Below are positions 42,512-51,599 of a stretch of 64,000 nucleotides of DNA, one piece after another. The notes beneath the pieces are model-generated. The model ran no database searches and was not told where the DNA came from. It saw only the letters and a program-made list of their open reading frames with translations. Where the stretch lies: positions 62,001 to 126,000 of the forward strand of contig NZ_JAAAKV010000007.1 of assembly GCF_009905725.1 (NCBI RefSeq), read 5' to 3'. The stretch comes from Emticicia sp. CRIBPO (GTDB lineage Bacteria; Bacteroidota; Bacteroidia; Cytophagales; Spirosomataceae). Each line of letters begins with the position of its first letter. The first letter of the stretch is position 1. The translations under genes were made by a program, and so were the position numbers.

Positions 42512-43764
42512 AAAACTGGAAAATAAAACTATCGATATTTCTTAACTATTTTGTCTTTGCAATTCTGCTCAACAGCGTCGGGACCGTCATACTGCAAGTG
42601 CAGAACAATTATCACGTAACAGCCTCTTCGGCCAGTATTCTCGAGGCTTTTAAGGACCTGAGCATTGCCATAGTTTCGTTTTTTGTGGCTTCGTATCTGA
42701 CCCGCATCGGTTATAAAAGAGCCATGCTCATTGCCCTGGGGCTGATCAGCGTCACATGCCTTTCCATGCCTTTCCTGGGCAGCTTCATGATGACCAAGGT
42801 GCTGTTTGCTACTACCGGGGCTTGTTTTGCCCTGATTAAAGTTTCGGTGTATTCTACGATCGGGATCATCACCGGAAACAAAAAAGAACACGCCAGCCTG
42901 ATGAATTTTATCGAATCCTTCTTTATGATTGGTATTCTGACCGGCTATTTTATATTCAGTGCCTTCATTAATGAAAGCAATCCAGCTGCCTGGCTTAATG
43001 TTTATTACCTGCTGGCGGTGATTGCCTTTCTGGCATTTTTGTTGTTGCTTTTCACGCCCCTGGATGAATCTTCCGTAAAATCGACAGTGTCGAAACCCCT
43101 GACCGAGGATTTTGCAGAAATGTTTAAACTGGCTATCAAGCCGATTGTGCTGGTTTTTATTGCCAGTGCCTTCATTTATGTGCTGATTGAACAAAGCATC
43201 ATGAGCTGGCTGCCTACTTTTAACAGCCAGGTGCTGCATTTGCCTACGATCCTGAGTGTACAGATGGCCAGCATACTGGCCGCCTCCACTGCCGCGGGGA
43301 GGTTTTTTGCAGGTATTGCCCTCAGAAAAATACACTGGTTTTATGTCTTGTTTATTTGTCTGCTGATTGCTGCTGTGCTGGTTTATGTGGCTATTCCGCT
43401 GGCCAAAAAAGGGACCGGAAGTCCCATCACCGGATGGTCTGATGCCCCGCTGGCCGCTTTTGTATTTCCGATGATCGGCTTGTTTTTAGCTCCTATATAT
43501 CCTGCCATTAATTCTGTCATTCTGAGCACTTTACCCGCCAGAATGCATGGAGCAATGTCGGGCCTGATCGTTATTTTTTCAGCTTTGGGAGGTACAACCG
43601 GCTCATTGATTACCGGTTACATTTTCGAGCATCACGGCGGAGAAGCCGCCTTCTATTTCTCTCTGATCCCGATCACCCTTCTGCTGGTTTCTCTCTATTT
43701 CTTCAACAGAATACAAAGAAAATCAAAAGTAGAGGTCGAATTCAATACTACTTCAGGACACTGA
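42508..43764 (+). CDS. MFS sugar transporter (FucP/GlcP-like)
   Basis: A protein of 418 aa with twelve hydrophobic segments and a central cytoplasmic loop (about 190-208). Conserved pieces include YLTRIGYKRAMLIALG (between TM2 and TM3) and FPMIGLFLAPIYPAINSVIL, the latter typical of the fucose/glucose symporter group. With trehalase 28 bp downstream it probably imports trehalose or a related sugar across the inner membrane. Regulation is likely by the divergent AraC protein, perhaps combined with the leader terminator. Confidence 0.85.
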   Translation: MKNWKIKLSIFLNYFVFAILLNSVGTVILQVQNNYHVTASSASILEAFKDLSIAIVSFFVASYLTRIGYKRAMLIALGLISVTCLSMPFLGSFMMTKVLFATTGACFALIKVSVYSTIGIITGNKKEHASLMNFIESFFMIGILTGYFIFSAFINESNPAAWLNVYYLLAVIAFLAFLLLLFTPLDESSVKSTVSKPLTEDFAEMFKLAIKPIVLVFIASAFIYVLIEQSIMSWLPTFNSQVLHLPTILSVQMASILAASTAAGRFFAGIALRKIHWFYVLFICLLIAAVLVYVAIPLAKKGTGSPITGWSDAPLAAFVFPMIGLFLAPIYPAINSVILSTLPARMHGAMSGLIVIFSALGGTTGSLITGYIFEHHGGEAAFYFSLIPITLLLVSLYFFNRIQRKSKVEVEFNTTSGH

Positions 43765-43792
43765 AATTACACTTTATCAACATTTATTACCG

Positions 43793-45283
43793 ATGAGTCA
43801 TCCTGTTAAATATATACATGAGTTAGGGCCTTTATTTGAAAAAGTCCAGACCTCACGTGTATTTGCAGACAATAAAACCTTTCCGGACTGCCTGCCCAAC
43901 ATCAGCCTGGAAGAAATCAATGCCAGGTTTTCAGAACAAAAAGAGCAGCCCGGTTTTGATTTAAAAACCTTTGTTTTACAATACTTCACCCTACCGCCTG
44001 AAACCGGTCAGAGTTATGAAAGTGACCGGAATATGCCTGCGAAAGAGCACATTGAAGAGCTTTGGGAGGTCCTGGAAAGGAAAACGGTTGCTGAAAACGG
44101 TTCTCTGATTCCGCTTCCCTATCCTTATGTAGTGCCGGGTGGGCGTTTCAGGGAAGTGTATTACTGGGACAGCTATTTCACGATGCTGGGGCTTAGGATT
44201 TCGGGCAGAAACGAGACGATGAGGCACATGGTCGACAATTTCTCCTACATGATCCAGACCATTGGTCATATTCCAAATGCCAACCGGACCTACTATATCG
44301 GACGCTCACAGCCACCGTTTTACTCGCTGATGGTAAGCCTGCTTGCTCAGACTTATGGTAACGGGGTCTTCATTGATTATCTGCCCTTCCTGGAGAAAGA
44401 GTACCAGTTCTGGATGGACGGAGAAGACTTGCTTGATGAACAAAACAAAGCCGTCAAAAGGGTGGTGCTGTTGCCGGATGGAACCATTCTTAACCGCTAC
44501 TGGGACAAGAGCAATACCCCGAGACCGGAGTCTTATGTAGAAGACCTGGAGCTGTCCCACATTTCAGACCAGGAGCCTGAAGTACTTTTCAGAAACCTCC
44601 GTGCTGCAGCAGAATCCGGCTGGGATTTCAGCAGCCGCTGGTTTAAAAATCCAGAAGCTTTTGAAAGCATTCATACTACCGACCTCCTTCCTGTGGATTT
44701 AAACTGCCTGTTATATTACCTGGAAATAACCATCGCCAAAGGCTACCTGCTTGAAGGACGCTCTGAAGAAGCCGGTGTGTTTCAGAACCTGTCAGAAAGC
44801 AGGAAAAGAGCAATAGAAAAATATTGCTGGAATGAAGAGGAGGGTTTCTATTTTGACTATGATTTTGTGGCGGGCAACCAAAAAGACCAGTTCACCCTGG
44901 CGGCAGCTTTTCCACTTTTCTTTGAACTGGCCCCGAATGAAAAAGCACTGAAAGTAGCCGGAGTTCTGGAAGACAGGTTTCTGGCGGAAGGCGGGCTGCT
45001 GACCACCCTGCAGTTTACCTCCCAGCAATGGGATGCCCCTAACGGCTGGGCTCCTTTGCAATGGATCGCTTACCAGGGCCTGGTCAATTACGAGATAACA
45101 AACCTCGCAGAAAAAATCCGGGATAACTGGACCGCCCTGAACCTCAAAATCTATAAGGAAACAGGTAAAATGACTGAAAAATACAATGTACATAACCTCC
45201 ACATCAAAGCAGGAGGCGGAGAATATCCCAATCAGGACGGGTTCGGGTGGACCAACGGGGTATATCTGAAAATGACCTCTTAG
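43793..45283 (+). CDS. treF: alpha,alpha-trehalase (GH37), cytoplasmic
   Basis: A GH37 enzyme of 496 aa that hydrolyses trehalose to two glucose molecules. Both family signatures are present: PGGRFREVYYWDSYF (115-129) and QQWDAPNGWAPLQW (about 410-423). There is no signal peptide, so it is cytoplasmic (TreF-like) and fits an importer-hydrolase pair with the upstream MFS gene. The C-terminus has GGGEYPNQDGFGWTNGVYL as in the family. Its TAG stop overlaps the stop codon of the convergent glycosyltransferase gene. Confidence 0.93.
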   Translation: MSHPVKYIHELGPLFEKVQTSRVFADNKTFPDCLPNISLEEINARFSEQKEQPGFDLKTFVLQYFTLPPETGQSYESDRNMPAKEHIEELWEVLERKTVAENGSLIPLPYPYVVPGGRFREVYYWDSYFTMLGLRISGRNETMRHMVDNFSYMIQTIGHIPNANRTYYIGRSQPPFYSLMVSLLAQTYGNGVFIDYLPFLEKEYQFWMDGEDLLDEQNKAVKRVVLLPDGTILNRYWDKSNTPRPESYVEDLELSHISDQEPEVLFRNLRAAAESGWDFSSRWFKNPEAFESIHTTDLLPVDLNCLLYYLEITIAKGYLLEGRSEEAGVFQNLSESRKRAIEKYCWNEEEGFYFDYDFVAGNQKDQFTLAAAFPLFFELAPNEKALKVAGVLEDRFLAEGGLLTTLQFTSQQWDAPNGWAPLQWIAYQGLVNYEITNLAEKIRDNWTALNLKIYKETGKMTEKYNVHNLHIKAGGGEYPNQDGFGWTNGVYLKMTS

Positions 45284-45990
45284 CGGAAAAAGCCATATTT
45301 AATGATGCAGTAAATAGCCCGGAAGCCATCTTTCCAGGTTATTTTTTTGCCTTCCTCGTAGGTTCTGCCATAATAAGAAACCCCCACTTCATAAATCCTG
45401 ATTTTAGGGATACGTGAAATTTTGGCGGTCACTTCCGGCTCAAATCCGAACCGCTGCTCCACAAGATTAATTCCTTTGATGATCTGTGTGTCAAACATTT
45501 TGTAGCAGGTCTCCATATCGGTCAGGTTGAGGTTCGTGGTGGCATTCGACATGAAGGTCAGCAACTTGTTTCCGATAGAGTGGAAAAAGAACAGGATCCT
45601 GTGCGGACGGCCTCCTATAAACCTGGAACCATACACCACGTCTGCATAACCATCCAGGGCGGGCTTCAGCAGCAGGTTATATTCTTCGGGATCATACTCA
45701 AGGTCGGCATCCTGGATGATCACGTATTTACCGGTAGCATTCCTGATTCCTGTGTGCAACGCGGCCCCCTTTCCTTTATTTTTCTCATGTTTTATGTACT
45801 GGATCTCATGTTGCGGATGATCGCTGATAAACTTCAGGATCTCTACCTCAGAGTCATCAACAGAACAGTCATTGACAATGACAATCTCTTTTTTATAGTT
45901 ATTGATCAGTTGCACTGAACACACTTTGGAAAGAATGACTTTCAGGGTTTTCTCCTCGTTATAAACCGGAATTACTATGGTTAATTTCAT
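45280..45990 (-). CDS. family 2 glycosyltransferase (DPM1-like)
   Basis: A protein of 236 aa with a GT-A fold. MKLTIVIPVYNEEKTL opens the nucleotide-binding region, followed by KNKGKGAALHTGI and the metal-binding IIQDADLEYDPEEY (DxD-type). The central part VVYGSRFIGG and QRFGFEPEVTAKI resembles dolichol-/undecaprenyl-phosphate hexose synthases, and no C-terminal membrane segments are present. It may make a polyprenyl-linked sugar. The last codon overlaps the trehalase gene by four bases on the opposite strand. Confidence 0.85.
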   Translation of the reverse strand: MKLTIVIPVYNEEKTLKVILSKVCSVQLINNYKKEIVIVNDCSVDDSEVEILKFISDHPQHEIQYIKHEKNKGKGAALHTGIRNATGKYVIIQDADLEYDPEEYNLLLKPALDGYADVVYGSRFIGGRPHRILFFFHSIGNKLLTFMSNATTNLNLTDMETCYKMFDTQIIKGINLVEQRFGFEPEVTAKISRIPKIRIYEVGVSYYGRTYEEGKKITWKDGFRAIYCIIKYGFFR

Positions 45991-46212
45991 TATATGTGCC
46001 TTTTCTATACTCCACCTTTCAGCGACACCGCCTTGATGCTTTTCTTAATACATATCTTTATATTCCCGTAAAGGTAATCAGTTGGGCCTTTGCACCCTCG
46101 CATTCAGGTAAAATTTTGTATGACTCCGCCTCACAGCTTTTAAGGTTCACAAAATATTTTTCACAGACTTATTATTTTATGCCGGATAAAAAACTTTACT
46201 TTGCATCGTAAT

Positions 46213-46294
46213 CTCAAAAGGGGTGCCTTAATATTTCGGGCTGAGATCATACCCATTGAACCTGATGCGGCTAGTACCGACGAAGGGAATTGAG
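46213..46294 (+). ncRNA. TPP riboswitch (THI element)
   Basis: The conserved core is nearly canonical: GGGGTGCC at 46220-46227, CTGAGAT-CATACCC around 46241-46254, TGAACCTGATGCGG and GTACCGACGAAGGGAA. CTCAA (46213-46217) and TTGAG (46290-46294) close the P1 stem. It binds thiamin diphosphate and should switch off the receptor gene 124 nt downstream when thiamin is plentiful. Confidence 0.95.
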
Positions 46295-46349
46295 CAACAT
46301 GTTAGGATTTTTCTTTGCATAAGCTTATTTATCAGTTTATTTAAAATTT

Positions 46350-46377
46350 TGTCAACCAAGGGCTATGCCCCGTGACA
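46350..46377 (+). promoter_or_regulatory. possible expression-platform hairpin of the riboswitch
   Basis: TGTCA (46350-46354) and TGACA (46373-46377) enclose GGGC-TAT-GCCC, forming a two-part stem between the aptamer and the start codon, followed by a moderately T-rich stretch. It could act as a terminator or as a cover of the translation start. Confidence 0.4.
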
Positions 46378-46418
46378 GGTTTTGCTCCTTTATCTGTTTC
46401 GTAATAATTCATGTTATT

Positions 46419-48689
46419 ATGAAATTTATTTCTTTAACTTCCTCCAAAAGAGGCCTTTCTTCAAAACCAAAGCGGTTGTTACCGGCTTTGCTTATTCCTT
46501 TATTATTGGCTGGTTCGGCAGTTTCTGCCCAAACCGACTCCGCCAGGGTCAACTCCCTGAACGAAGTGGTGGTGAAGTCCATCAGGGCCACAGAAAAAAC
46601 AGGGATGTCTTTTACCAATGTCGGTAAAAAAGAACTCCGGAAACAGAACCTTGGCCAGGACATTCCGTTTCTGCTTAATCAGCTGCCGTCGGTAGTGAGC
46701 ACTTCCGATGCAGGAGCAGGTGTGGGTTACACAGGCATCAGGATCAGGGGCACAGACCCGACCAGGATCAATGTGACCGTTAACGGGATTCCATTTAACG
46801 ACTCTGAATCTCAGGGTGTTTTCTGGGTCAACATGCCGGATTTTTCTTCGTCAGTACAAAGCATCCAGGTGCAGCGTGGGGTCGGAACATCTACCAACGG
46901 AGCCGGGGCTTTCGGAGCGAGTATCAACGTCAATACCTTGTCGTACGAGAAAGACCCCTATGCCGAAACCAACATTTCGGTGGGGTCATTCAACACCATC
47001 AAGACGAACGTACTGGCCAGTACAGGCTTAATGAATGATCATTTTGTGATCGACACCCGTCTTTCCAGGATTGCTTCCGACGGATTCATTGACCGCTCAG
47101 GTTCTAACCTGAGATCATTCTTTCTTTCGGGTGGCTATTACGCCAAAGACAACTTCATCCGTCTAAACGTTTTCTCAGGCAAGGAAATCACCAAACAGGC
47201 CTGGGAAGGTGTGCCTGAGAGTGCCGCAAAAGGTGACCTGAAAGGCATTAATGATTATGTTTCCAGAAACTACTTTGACGATGCCTACAAGAATGAACTG
47301 ATCAGCAGGGGAAGGAAATTTAATCCCTATACTTATGACAACCAGGTGGACAATTACCAGCAGGATCACTATCAGCTGATTTCGTCGTTCAAACTTAACC
47401 AGTACTGGAGATTTAATCCAACGCTGCATTATACTTACGGCAGGGGCTTTTATGAACAGTACAGGCCTGATGATAAATTCTCAAGCTACGGTTTACCCAA
47501 CATCACCATCGGCAATACCGAGATCAAGCGTTCTGACCTGATCAGACGCAAGTGGCTGGATAACCATTTCTACGGCGGTGTGTGGTCGTTTGATTATGAA
47601 GGCCCTTCAAAAATCAATGCGACGATCGGTGGTGGCTGGAACAGGTATGAAGGCAAGCACTTCGGAGAGGTGATCTGGGCAAGGTACAATCCGTCGTCAG
47701 ATACAAAATACAAATGGTACAATAACAAAGGAACCAAAAACGATTTTAATATTTATACCAAGGCATTTTACCAGTTTAATCCCAAGCTGAATGCGTACGT
47801 TGACCTGCAGTATAGAGCAGTCAACCTGTCGATCCTGGGGATTGCAGACAAATTGCAATCGGTGGATTACAGCAAAACGTTCAACTTTTTTAACCCGAAA
47901 CTGGGTCTGAATTATGCGATGAGTCAGACCAGCTCAGCTTATTTGTCGTATGCTGTCGGCAACAAGGAACCGGGCCGTCAGGACTTTGTGGATAACGCCC
48001 CGGCTGTTCCGAAACATGAAACATTGCAGGATCTGGAATTGGGTTACAGGGTCAACACGGGGACATTCAAGGCGGAAGCCAATGTTTACTACATGAATTA
48101 CAAAGACCAGCTGGTATTGACCGGAAAGGTAAACAACGTAGGTGAGGCCATCAGGATGAACGTAGCTGACAGTTACCGTGCCGGACTCGAACTGCAGGCA
48201 TCTGCAAGACTCTCGCCGATGTGGGTGATCGGTGCCAACGCGACTTTCAGTCGGAACAAAATCAGAGATTTTACGGAAACCATTCCAAGTGAGACAGAAG
48301 GTAAAACGATTATCAACCAGTACAGCAATACTGATATTTCGTTTTCTCCGAACCTGATTGCCGGAGGGCAACTGAGTTTTATGCCGCATCGCCGTTTTGA
48401 AATCACTCTATTGTCGAAATATGTTTCGAAGCAATTCCTTGACAATACGGCAAGCGAAAGCAAAAAAATCGATGCCTTTTTCGTGAATGATCTGCGATTG
48501 GTCTTTACGCCTGCTCCGAAGCTCCTGAAAGAGCTTCAGATCAGCCTACTGGTTAATAATATTTTCAACCATCAATATGAATCGAACGGTTACACTTACA
48601 GCTATGAATATGAAGGGGTGGTGACAGAAAACTTCCTTTTCCCACAGGCCGGAATTAACTTCCTGTCGGCTGTCCGTTTAAGATTCTGA
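46419..48689 (+). CDS. TonB-dependent outer-membrane receptor, probably for thiamin
   Basis: From the ATG at 46419 the protein has 756 aa; an ATG at 46365 would put 18 unrelated residues in front of the signal peptide, which ends GSAVSAQ. The TonB box/plug begins with LNEVVVKSIRATEKTG and continues with LLNQLPSVVSTSDAGAGVG, GIRIRGTDPTRINVTVNGIP and VQRGVGTSTNGAGAFG, all standard. The barrel ends with a terminal Phe (FLSAVRLRF). The TPP riboswitch in the leader argues for uptake of thiamin or its phosphates, as known for riboswitch-controlled receptors in Bacteroidota. No pnuT or thiamin kinase gene follows. Confidence 0.9.
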   Translation: MKFISLTSSKRGLSSKPKRLLPALLIPLLLAGSAVSAQTDSARVNSLNEVVVKSIRATEKTGMSFTNVGKKELRKQNLGQDIPFLLNQLPSVVSTSDAGAGVGYTGIRIRGTDPTRINVTVNGIPFNDSESQGVFWVNMPDFSSSVQSIQVQRGVGTSTNGAGAFGASINVNTLSYEKDPYAETNISVGSFNTIKTNVLASTGLMNDHFVIDTRLSRIASDGFIDRSGSNLRSFFLSGGYYAKDNFIRLNVFSGKEITKQAWEGVPESAAKGDLKGINDYVSRNYFDDAYKNELISRGRKFNPYTYDNQVDNYQQDHYQLISSFKLNQYWRFNPTLHYTYGRGFYEQYRPDDKFSSYGLPNITIGNTEIKRSDLIRRKWLDNHFYGGVWSFDYEGPSKINATIGGGWNRYEGKHFGEVIWARYNPSSDTKYKWYNNKGTKNDFNIYTKAFYQFNPKLNAYVDLQYRAVNLSILGIADKLQSVDYSKTFNFFNPKLGLNYAMSQTSSAYLSYAVGNKEPGRQDFVDNAPAVPKHETLQDLELGYRVNTGTFKAEANVYYMNYKDQLVLTGKVNNVGEAIRMNVADSYRAGLELQASARLSPMWVIGANATFSRNKIRDFTETIPSETEGKTIINQYSNTDISFSPNLIAGGQLSFMPHRRFEITLLSKYVSKQFLDNTASESKKIDAFFVNDLRLVFTPAPKLLKELQISLLVNNIFNHQYESNGYTYSYEYEGVVTENFLFPQAGINFLSAVRLRF

Positions 48690-48717
48690 AAATCCTGATT
48701 CTTTCTTTTGCAGAAAC

Positions 48718-48749
48718 AAAAAATGCCGGTATGAATGCCGGCATTTTTT
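48718..48749 (+). terminator. terminator of the thiamin receptor gene
   Basis: A perfect 12-bp stem (48718-48729 with 48738-48749, loop TATGAATG) whose outer pairs are an A-run and a T-run. Confidence 0.8.
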
Positions 48750-48849
48750 GTTTACAAACCCGGCCATTTTTAACAAAAACGCCTCTGATTGCTGTAATTT
48801 GTACAAACTTCCGTATTATTGGTAAAAATATTACCCAACCTCTCAACAT

Positions 48850-50187
48850 ATGTCAGAAGTCACAAACCCCAAACCTAATCAGTTATTAAAGCTTTTAGGA
48901 GTAGGATTCGGAATAGCAGTCACCATCGGCGGAACCATAGGAACCGGCATACTCAGAAAACCCGGTCCGATAGCCGCTCAGCTGGGAGATCCGTGGCTGA
49001 TCATGGGGGTCTGGATATTGGTGAGTGTCTATGCTTTTCTGGGTGTTTTGTGTGCAATTGAACTGGCCGTTTCCATGCCTCAGGCCGGTGCCTGGTATGT
49101 TTACGCCAGACGTGCTTTCGGTAATTATGTTGGTTTTATTACGGGCATCACCAGCTGGTTCGGAACAGTGGCCGCTCTGGGTTTCGGGGCCTTTACGATG
49201 AGTGAGTATATTGCCTTGCTCCTGCCCCAGACAGAAGCTTACCTGAGGCTAATGGCGATTGGCATATTGATTTTACTGACCGGATTCCATTGGCTGGGCA
49301 CCAAATCCGGAGGAAAGTCGCAGGAAGTGCTGGCATTTCTGAAGGCCCTGGGGCTTTTGATTTTTGTGGTTTTGTGTTTTATTTATGGCGGAGATGTCAA
49401 TTATGCCGCTCTCGCCTCCACCACCCAATCCATTGAAAAACCGGCTTTGATATTCGGTGTGATCGCCGCTTTGCAGGCTGTTTTTTATACTTTTGATGGC
49501 TGGCACACTGCGGGCTATTTTGCTGAAGAAAACACAGACCCTGCCAAAAACCTGCCCAAATCAATGATCGGAGGAGTTTTACTGATCATTTCAATCTATT
49601 TGCTGGTCAATCTTGCTATCTTATATGTGCTTCCGATGGACATCCTGGCTAACTCTAAACTGGCGGCGGCTGATGCCATTTCACTGATTTTCGGTGAGCA
49701 GTCGGCCCGGATCGTTACGCTGTTCCTGATGTTATCGATCCTCGGTATCGTCAATGCCCAGGTGATGTTTGCCCCGAGGGTCATCTATTCTATGAGTCGC
49801 GACGGACTGTTCCACAAAGCAGTACAGAAAATCAATGCAGGAGGTACGCCTTCTGTGGCCATGCCCTTAACTTCCATAGGTTCTGTATTGCTGATCTTAT
49901 CCGGAAAAGAGATCTGCGGTATTTTATCCGATATTGCCACCTTCTTCTTTGTGATGAGCTATGTTGCCGGATTTGCGGCATTGATCAAACTGCGGAAATC
50001 GGAACCTGACCTTCCAAGACCATTTAAGGTGATTGGATTCCCGTTTGTGCCTTACATCCTGATCGTAACTTCTGTTTTGTTCCTGGTCGGAGCCATCTAC
50101 CAGGACCTGAAAAGCAGCCAGTTTGCCCTGATCTTCCTGGCTTTAAGTTACCCGCTTTACAGGTTGCAGCAAAGGTTTCTGAACTGA
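48850..50187 (+). CDS. APC-family amino acid/amine permease
   Basis: A protein of 445 aa with twelve hydrophobic segments. The family signature in TM1 reads TIGGTIGTGILRKPG (about 26-40), and FYTFDGWHTAGYFAEE corresponds to TM6. This fits cationic or neutral amino-acid permeases of the APC superfamily; the substrate is not predictable. It is 71 bp upstream of the second DUF5690 gene on the same strand with no clear terminator between, so both may be expressed together and may serve the amine/phosphonate block that follows. Confidence 0.87.
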   Translation: MSEVTNPKPNQLLKLLGVGFGIAVTIGGTIGTGILRKPGPIAAQLGDPWLIMGVWILVSVYAFLGVLCAIELAVSMPQAGAWYVYARRAFGNYVGFITGITSWFGTVAALGFGAFTMSEYIALLLPQTEAYLRLMAIGILILLTGFHWLGTKSGGKSQEVLAFLKALGLLIFVVLCFIYGGDVNYAALASTTQSIEKPALIFGVIAALQAVFYTFDGWHTAGYFAEENTDPAKNLPKSMIGGVLLIISIYLLVNLAILYVLPMDILANSKLAAADAISLIFGEQSARIVTLFLMLSILGIVNAQVMFAPRVIYSMSRDGLFHKAVQKINAGGTPSVAMPLTSIGSVLLILSGKEICGILSDIATFFFVMSYVAGFAALIKLRKSEPDLPRPFKVIGFPFVPYILIVTSVLFLVGAIYQDLKSSQFALIFLALSYPLYRLQQRFLN

Positions 50188-50258
50188 CCTCCGGTAAACA
50201 TTACCAAATGACAACACTTCCATAACATCCAGTTTACGTTGGAATTTGATTTTTGTCC

Positions 50259-51557
50259 ATGAAAAATCGAATTTCAGAATTACTGGAGCGGAAACCTGTT
50301 TTCCTTATTATCTGGGCCATTGTGGCGGCTTTCGGAACGTACTTTTGTACCTATGCCCTTCGCAAGCCATTTTCTACGGGACAGTTTCTTAACCTTGAAT
50401 TGTTCGGGGTCAGCTACAAAACAGTCCTGATCATCGCCCAGGTTTTCGGGTATATGTGTTCCAAATTTCTGGGTATCAAAATCGTTTCTGAACTCAGGGC
50501 CGAACACCGCATAAAACTCATTGCCGGACTCATCATCATTGCTGAGCTGGCCCTGGTGGGTTTTTCTGTGGTCCCGCTATCTTATAAATGGATTTTCCTG
50601 ATCATCAACGGTTTGCCTCTCGGAATGGTCTGGGGTCTCATTTTCAGTTTTCTCGAAGGACGTAAGTTCACTGAATTGCTCGGACTGGGGCTGAGCGTCA
50701 ACATGATTATGACTTCTGGCATACTCAAGTCATTTTACCTTACCCTGCAGCGGCAATTTCACTTCAGCGAGTTTCAGATGCCTTTCATCATCGGCCTGAT
50801 TGCTTTGCCGTTTTTTGCTGTTTTTTTATGGATGCTCTCCAGGATACCCGTTCCGAACCAGGAAGACGTGAGCCTTAGAAGCAAACGGAAGCCCATGAAT
50901 AAATTCCAGAAAATGAACGTGCTCTACCATTACGGTCTGGGCATTTTCATGCTGATCATTTCCTATACCATTTTTACGACCATCCGCGACTTCAGGGATA
51001 ATTTTGCAGTAGAAATCTGGAATGAGATTGACCCCTTGCACGACCTGGCGGTTTTCGGAAAAATCGAAACATTCATTGCCCTGATTGTTATGGGCATCAT
51101 AGCTACGCTGGTATTTATCAAAGACAATGAAAAGGCCTATTTCCTGATAAGCGGGCTGATGTTTGCCGGTATTCTGATGGGTGGAATCGCCACTTCCATG
51201 TTTGTCAACCACCAGATCGGTGTGTATCCCTGGATGGTGCTGCTGGGTGTTGGCCTGTTTTTCCCCTACCTGTTGATTCAGATAGCCGTTTTCGAGCGGC
51301 TCATCGGCTTATTCAAACTGAAAGCCAATGCCGGTTTCCTGGTCTATTTATGCGACTCCCTCGGCTACCTGGGCAGCGTAGCGGTATTGCTGATGAAAGA
51401 GTTTTTCTGGGCAGACCTGAGCTGGGCAAATGTCCTTATCAAATTTGCGATGGGCTCTTCGGTCCTTGGTGCCCTGCTGATTGCCCTGCAGTTCCTGTTC
51501 TTTGTCAGAAAACTGAATGAAAAAAGGGGGAAAGACCTTCAACTTGTCGTCAAATGA
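50259..51557 (+). CDS. DUF5690 family MFS-like transporter, copy 2
   Basis: From the ATG at 50259 the protein has 432 aa; a TTG six bases upstream is less likely. It is a clear paralogue of the protein at 40102-41385: AFGTYFCTYALRKPFST, LIIAQVFGYMCSKFLGIK, GLPLGMVWGLIFSFLEGRK and TTIRDFRDNFAVEIWNE all have counterparts. About twelve membrane segments. From memory, DUF5690 genes often sit beside TIGR03364-type oxidoreductases and phosphonatase-like hydrolases in Bacteroidota, as here, which makes it a candidate importer for their substrate. A weak CCCC/GGGG hairpin at 51562-51582 separates it from the convergent oxidoreductase gene. Confidence 0.78.
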   Translation: MKNRISELLERKPVFLIIWAIVAAFGTYFCTYALRKPFSTGQFLNLELFGVSYKTVLIIAQVFGYMCSKFLGIKIVSELRAEHRIKLIAGLIIIAELALVGFSVVPLSYKWIFLIINGLPLGMVWGLIFSFLEGRKFTELLGLGLSVNMIMTSGILKSFYLTLQRQFHFSEFQMPFIIGLIALPFFAVFLWMLSRIPVPNQEDVSLRSKRKPMNKFQKMNVLYHYGLGIFMLIISYTIFTTIRDFRDNFAVEIWNEIDPLHDLAVFGKIETFIALIVMGIIATLVFIKDNEKAYFLISGLMFAGILMGGIATSMFVNHQIGVYPWMVLLGVGLFFPYLLIQIAVFERLIGLFKLKANAGFLVYLCDSLGYLGSVAVLLMKEFFWADLSWANVLIKFAMGSSVLGALLIALQFLFFVRKLNEKRGKDLQLVVK

Positions 51558-51599
51558 ATTTCCCCCGGAAATATTGGGGTGAATAGAGATCTTTTTAAA

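Larger units (their letters stand above)
45991..46418. other. intergenic region with riboswitch, GT2 / thiamin receptor
   Basis: A 428-bp divergent spacer. The right half carries the TPP riboswitch and a downstream hairpin. Upstream of the riboswitch (46180-46207) the sequence is AT-rich with a TACTTTG, one base short of the -7 consensus, which may be the promoter. A three-codon ATG-TTA-TTA-TGA frame overlaps the receptor start at 46411-46422. Confidence 0.4.

Noticed and set aside
42529-43335. Minus-strand open frame of 268 codons inside the sugar transporter gene
   Set aside because: It mirrors a clear MFS gene; the translation is rich in His, Gln and Lys with no domain, as expected from the complement of membrane-protein codons.
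46411-46422. Three-codon ATG frame overlapping the thiamin receptor start
   Set aside because: Too short to distinguish from chance in AT-rich leader sequence.
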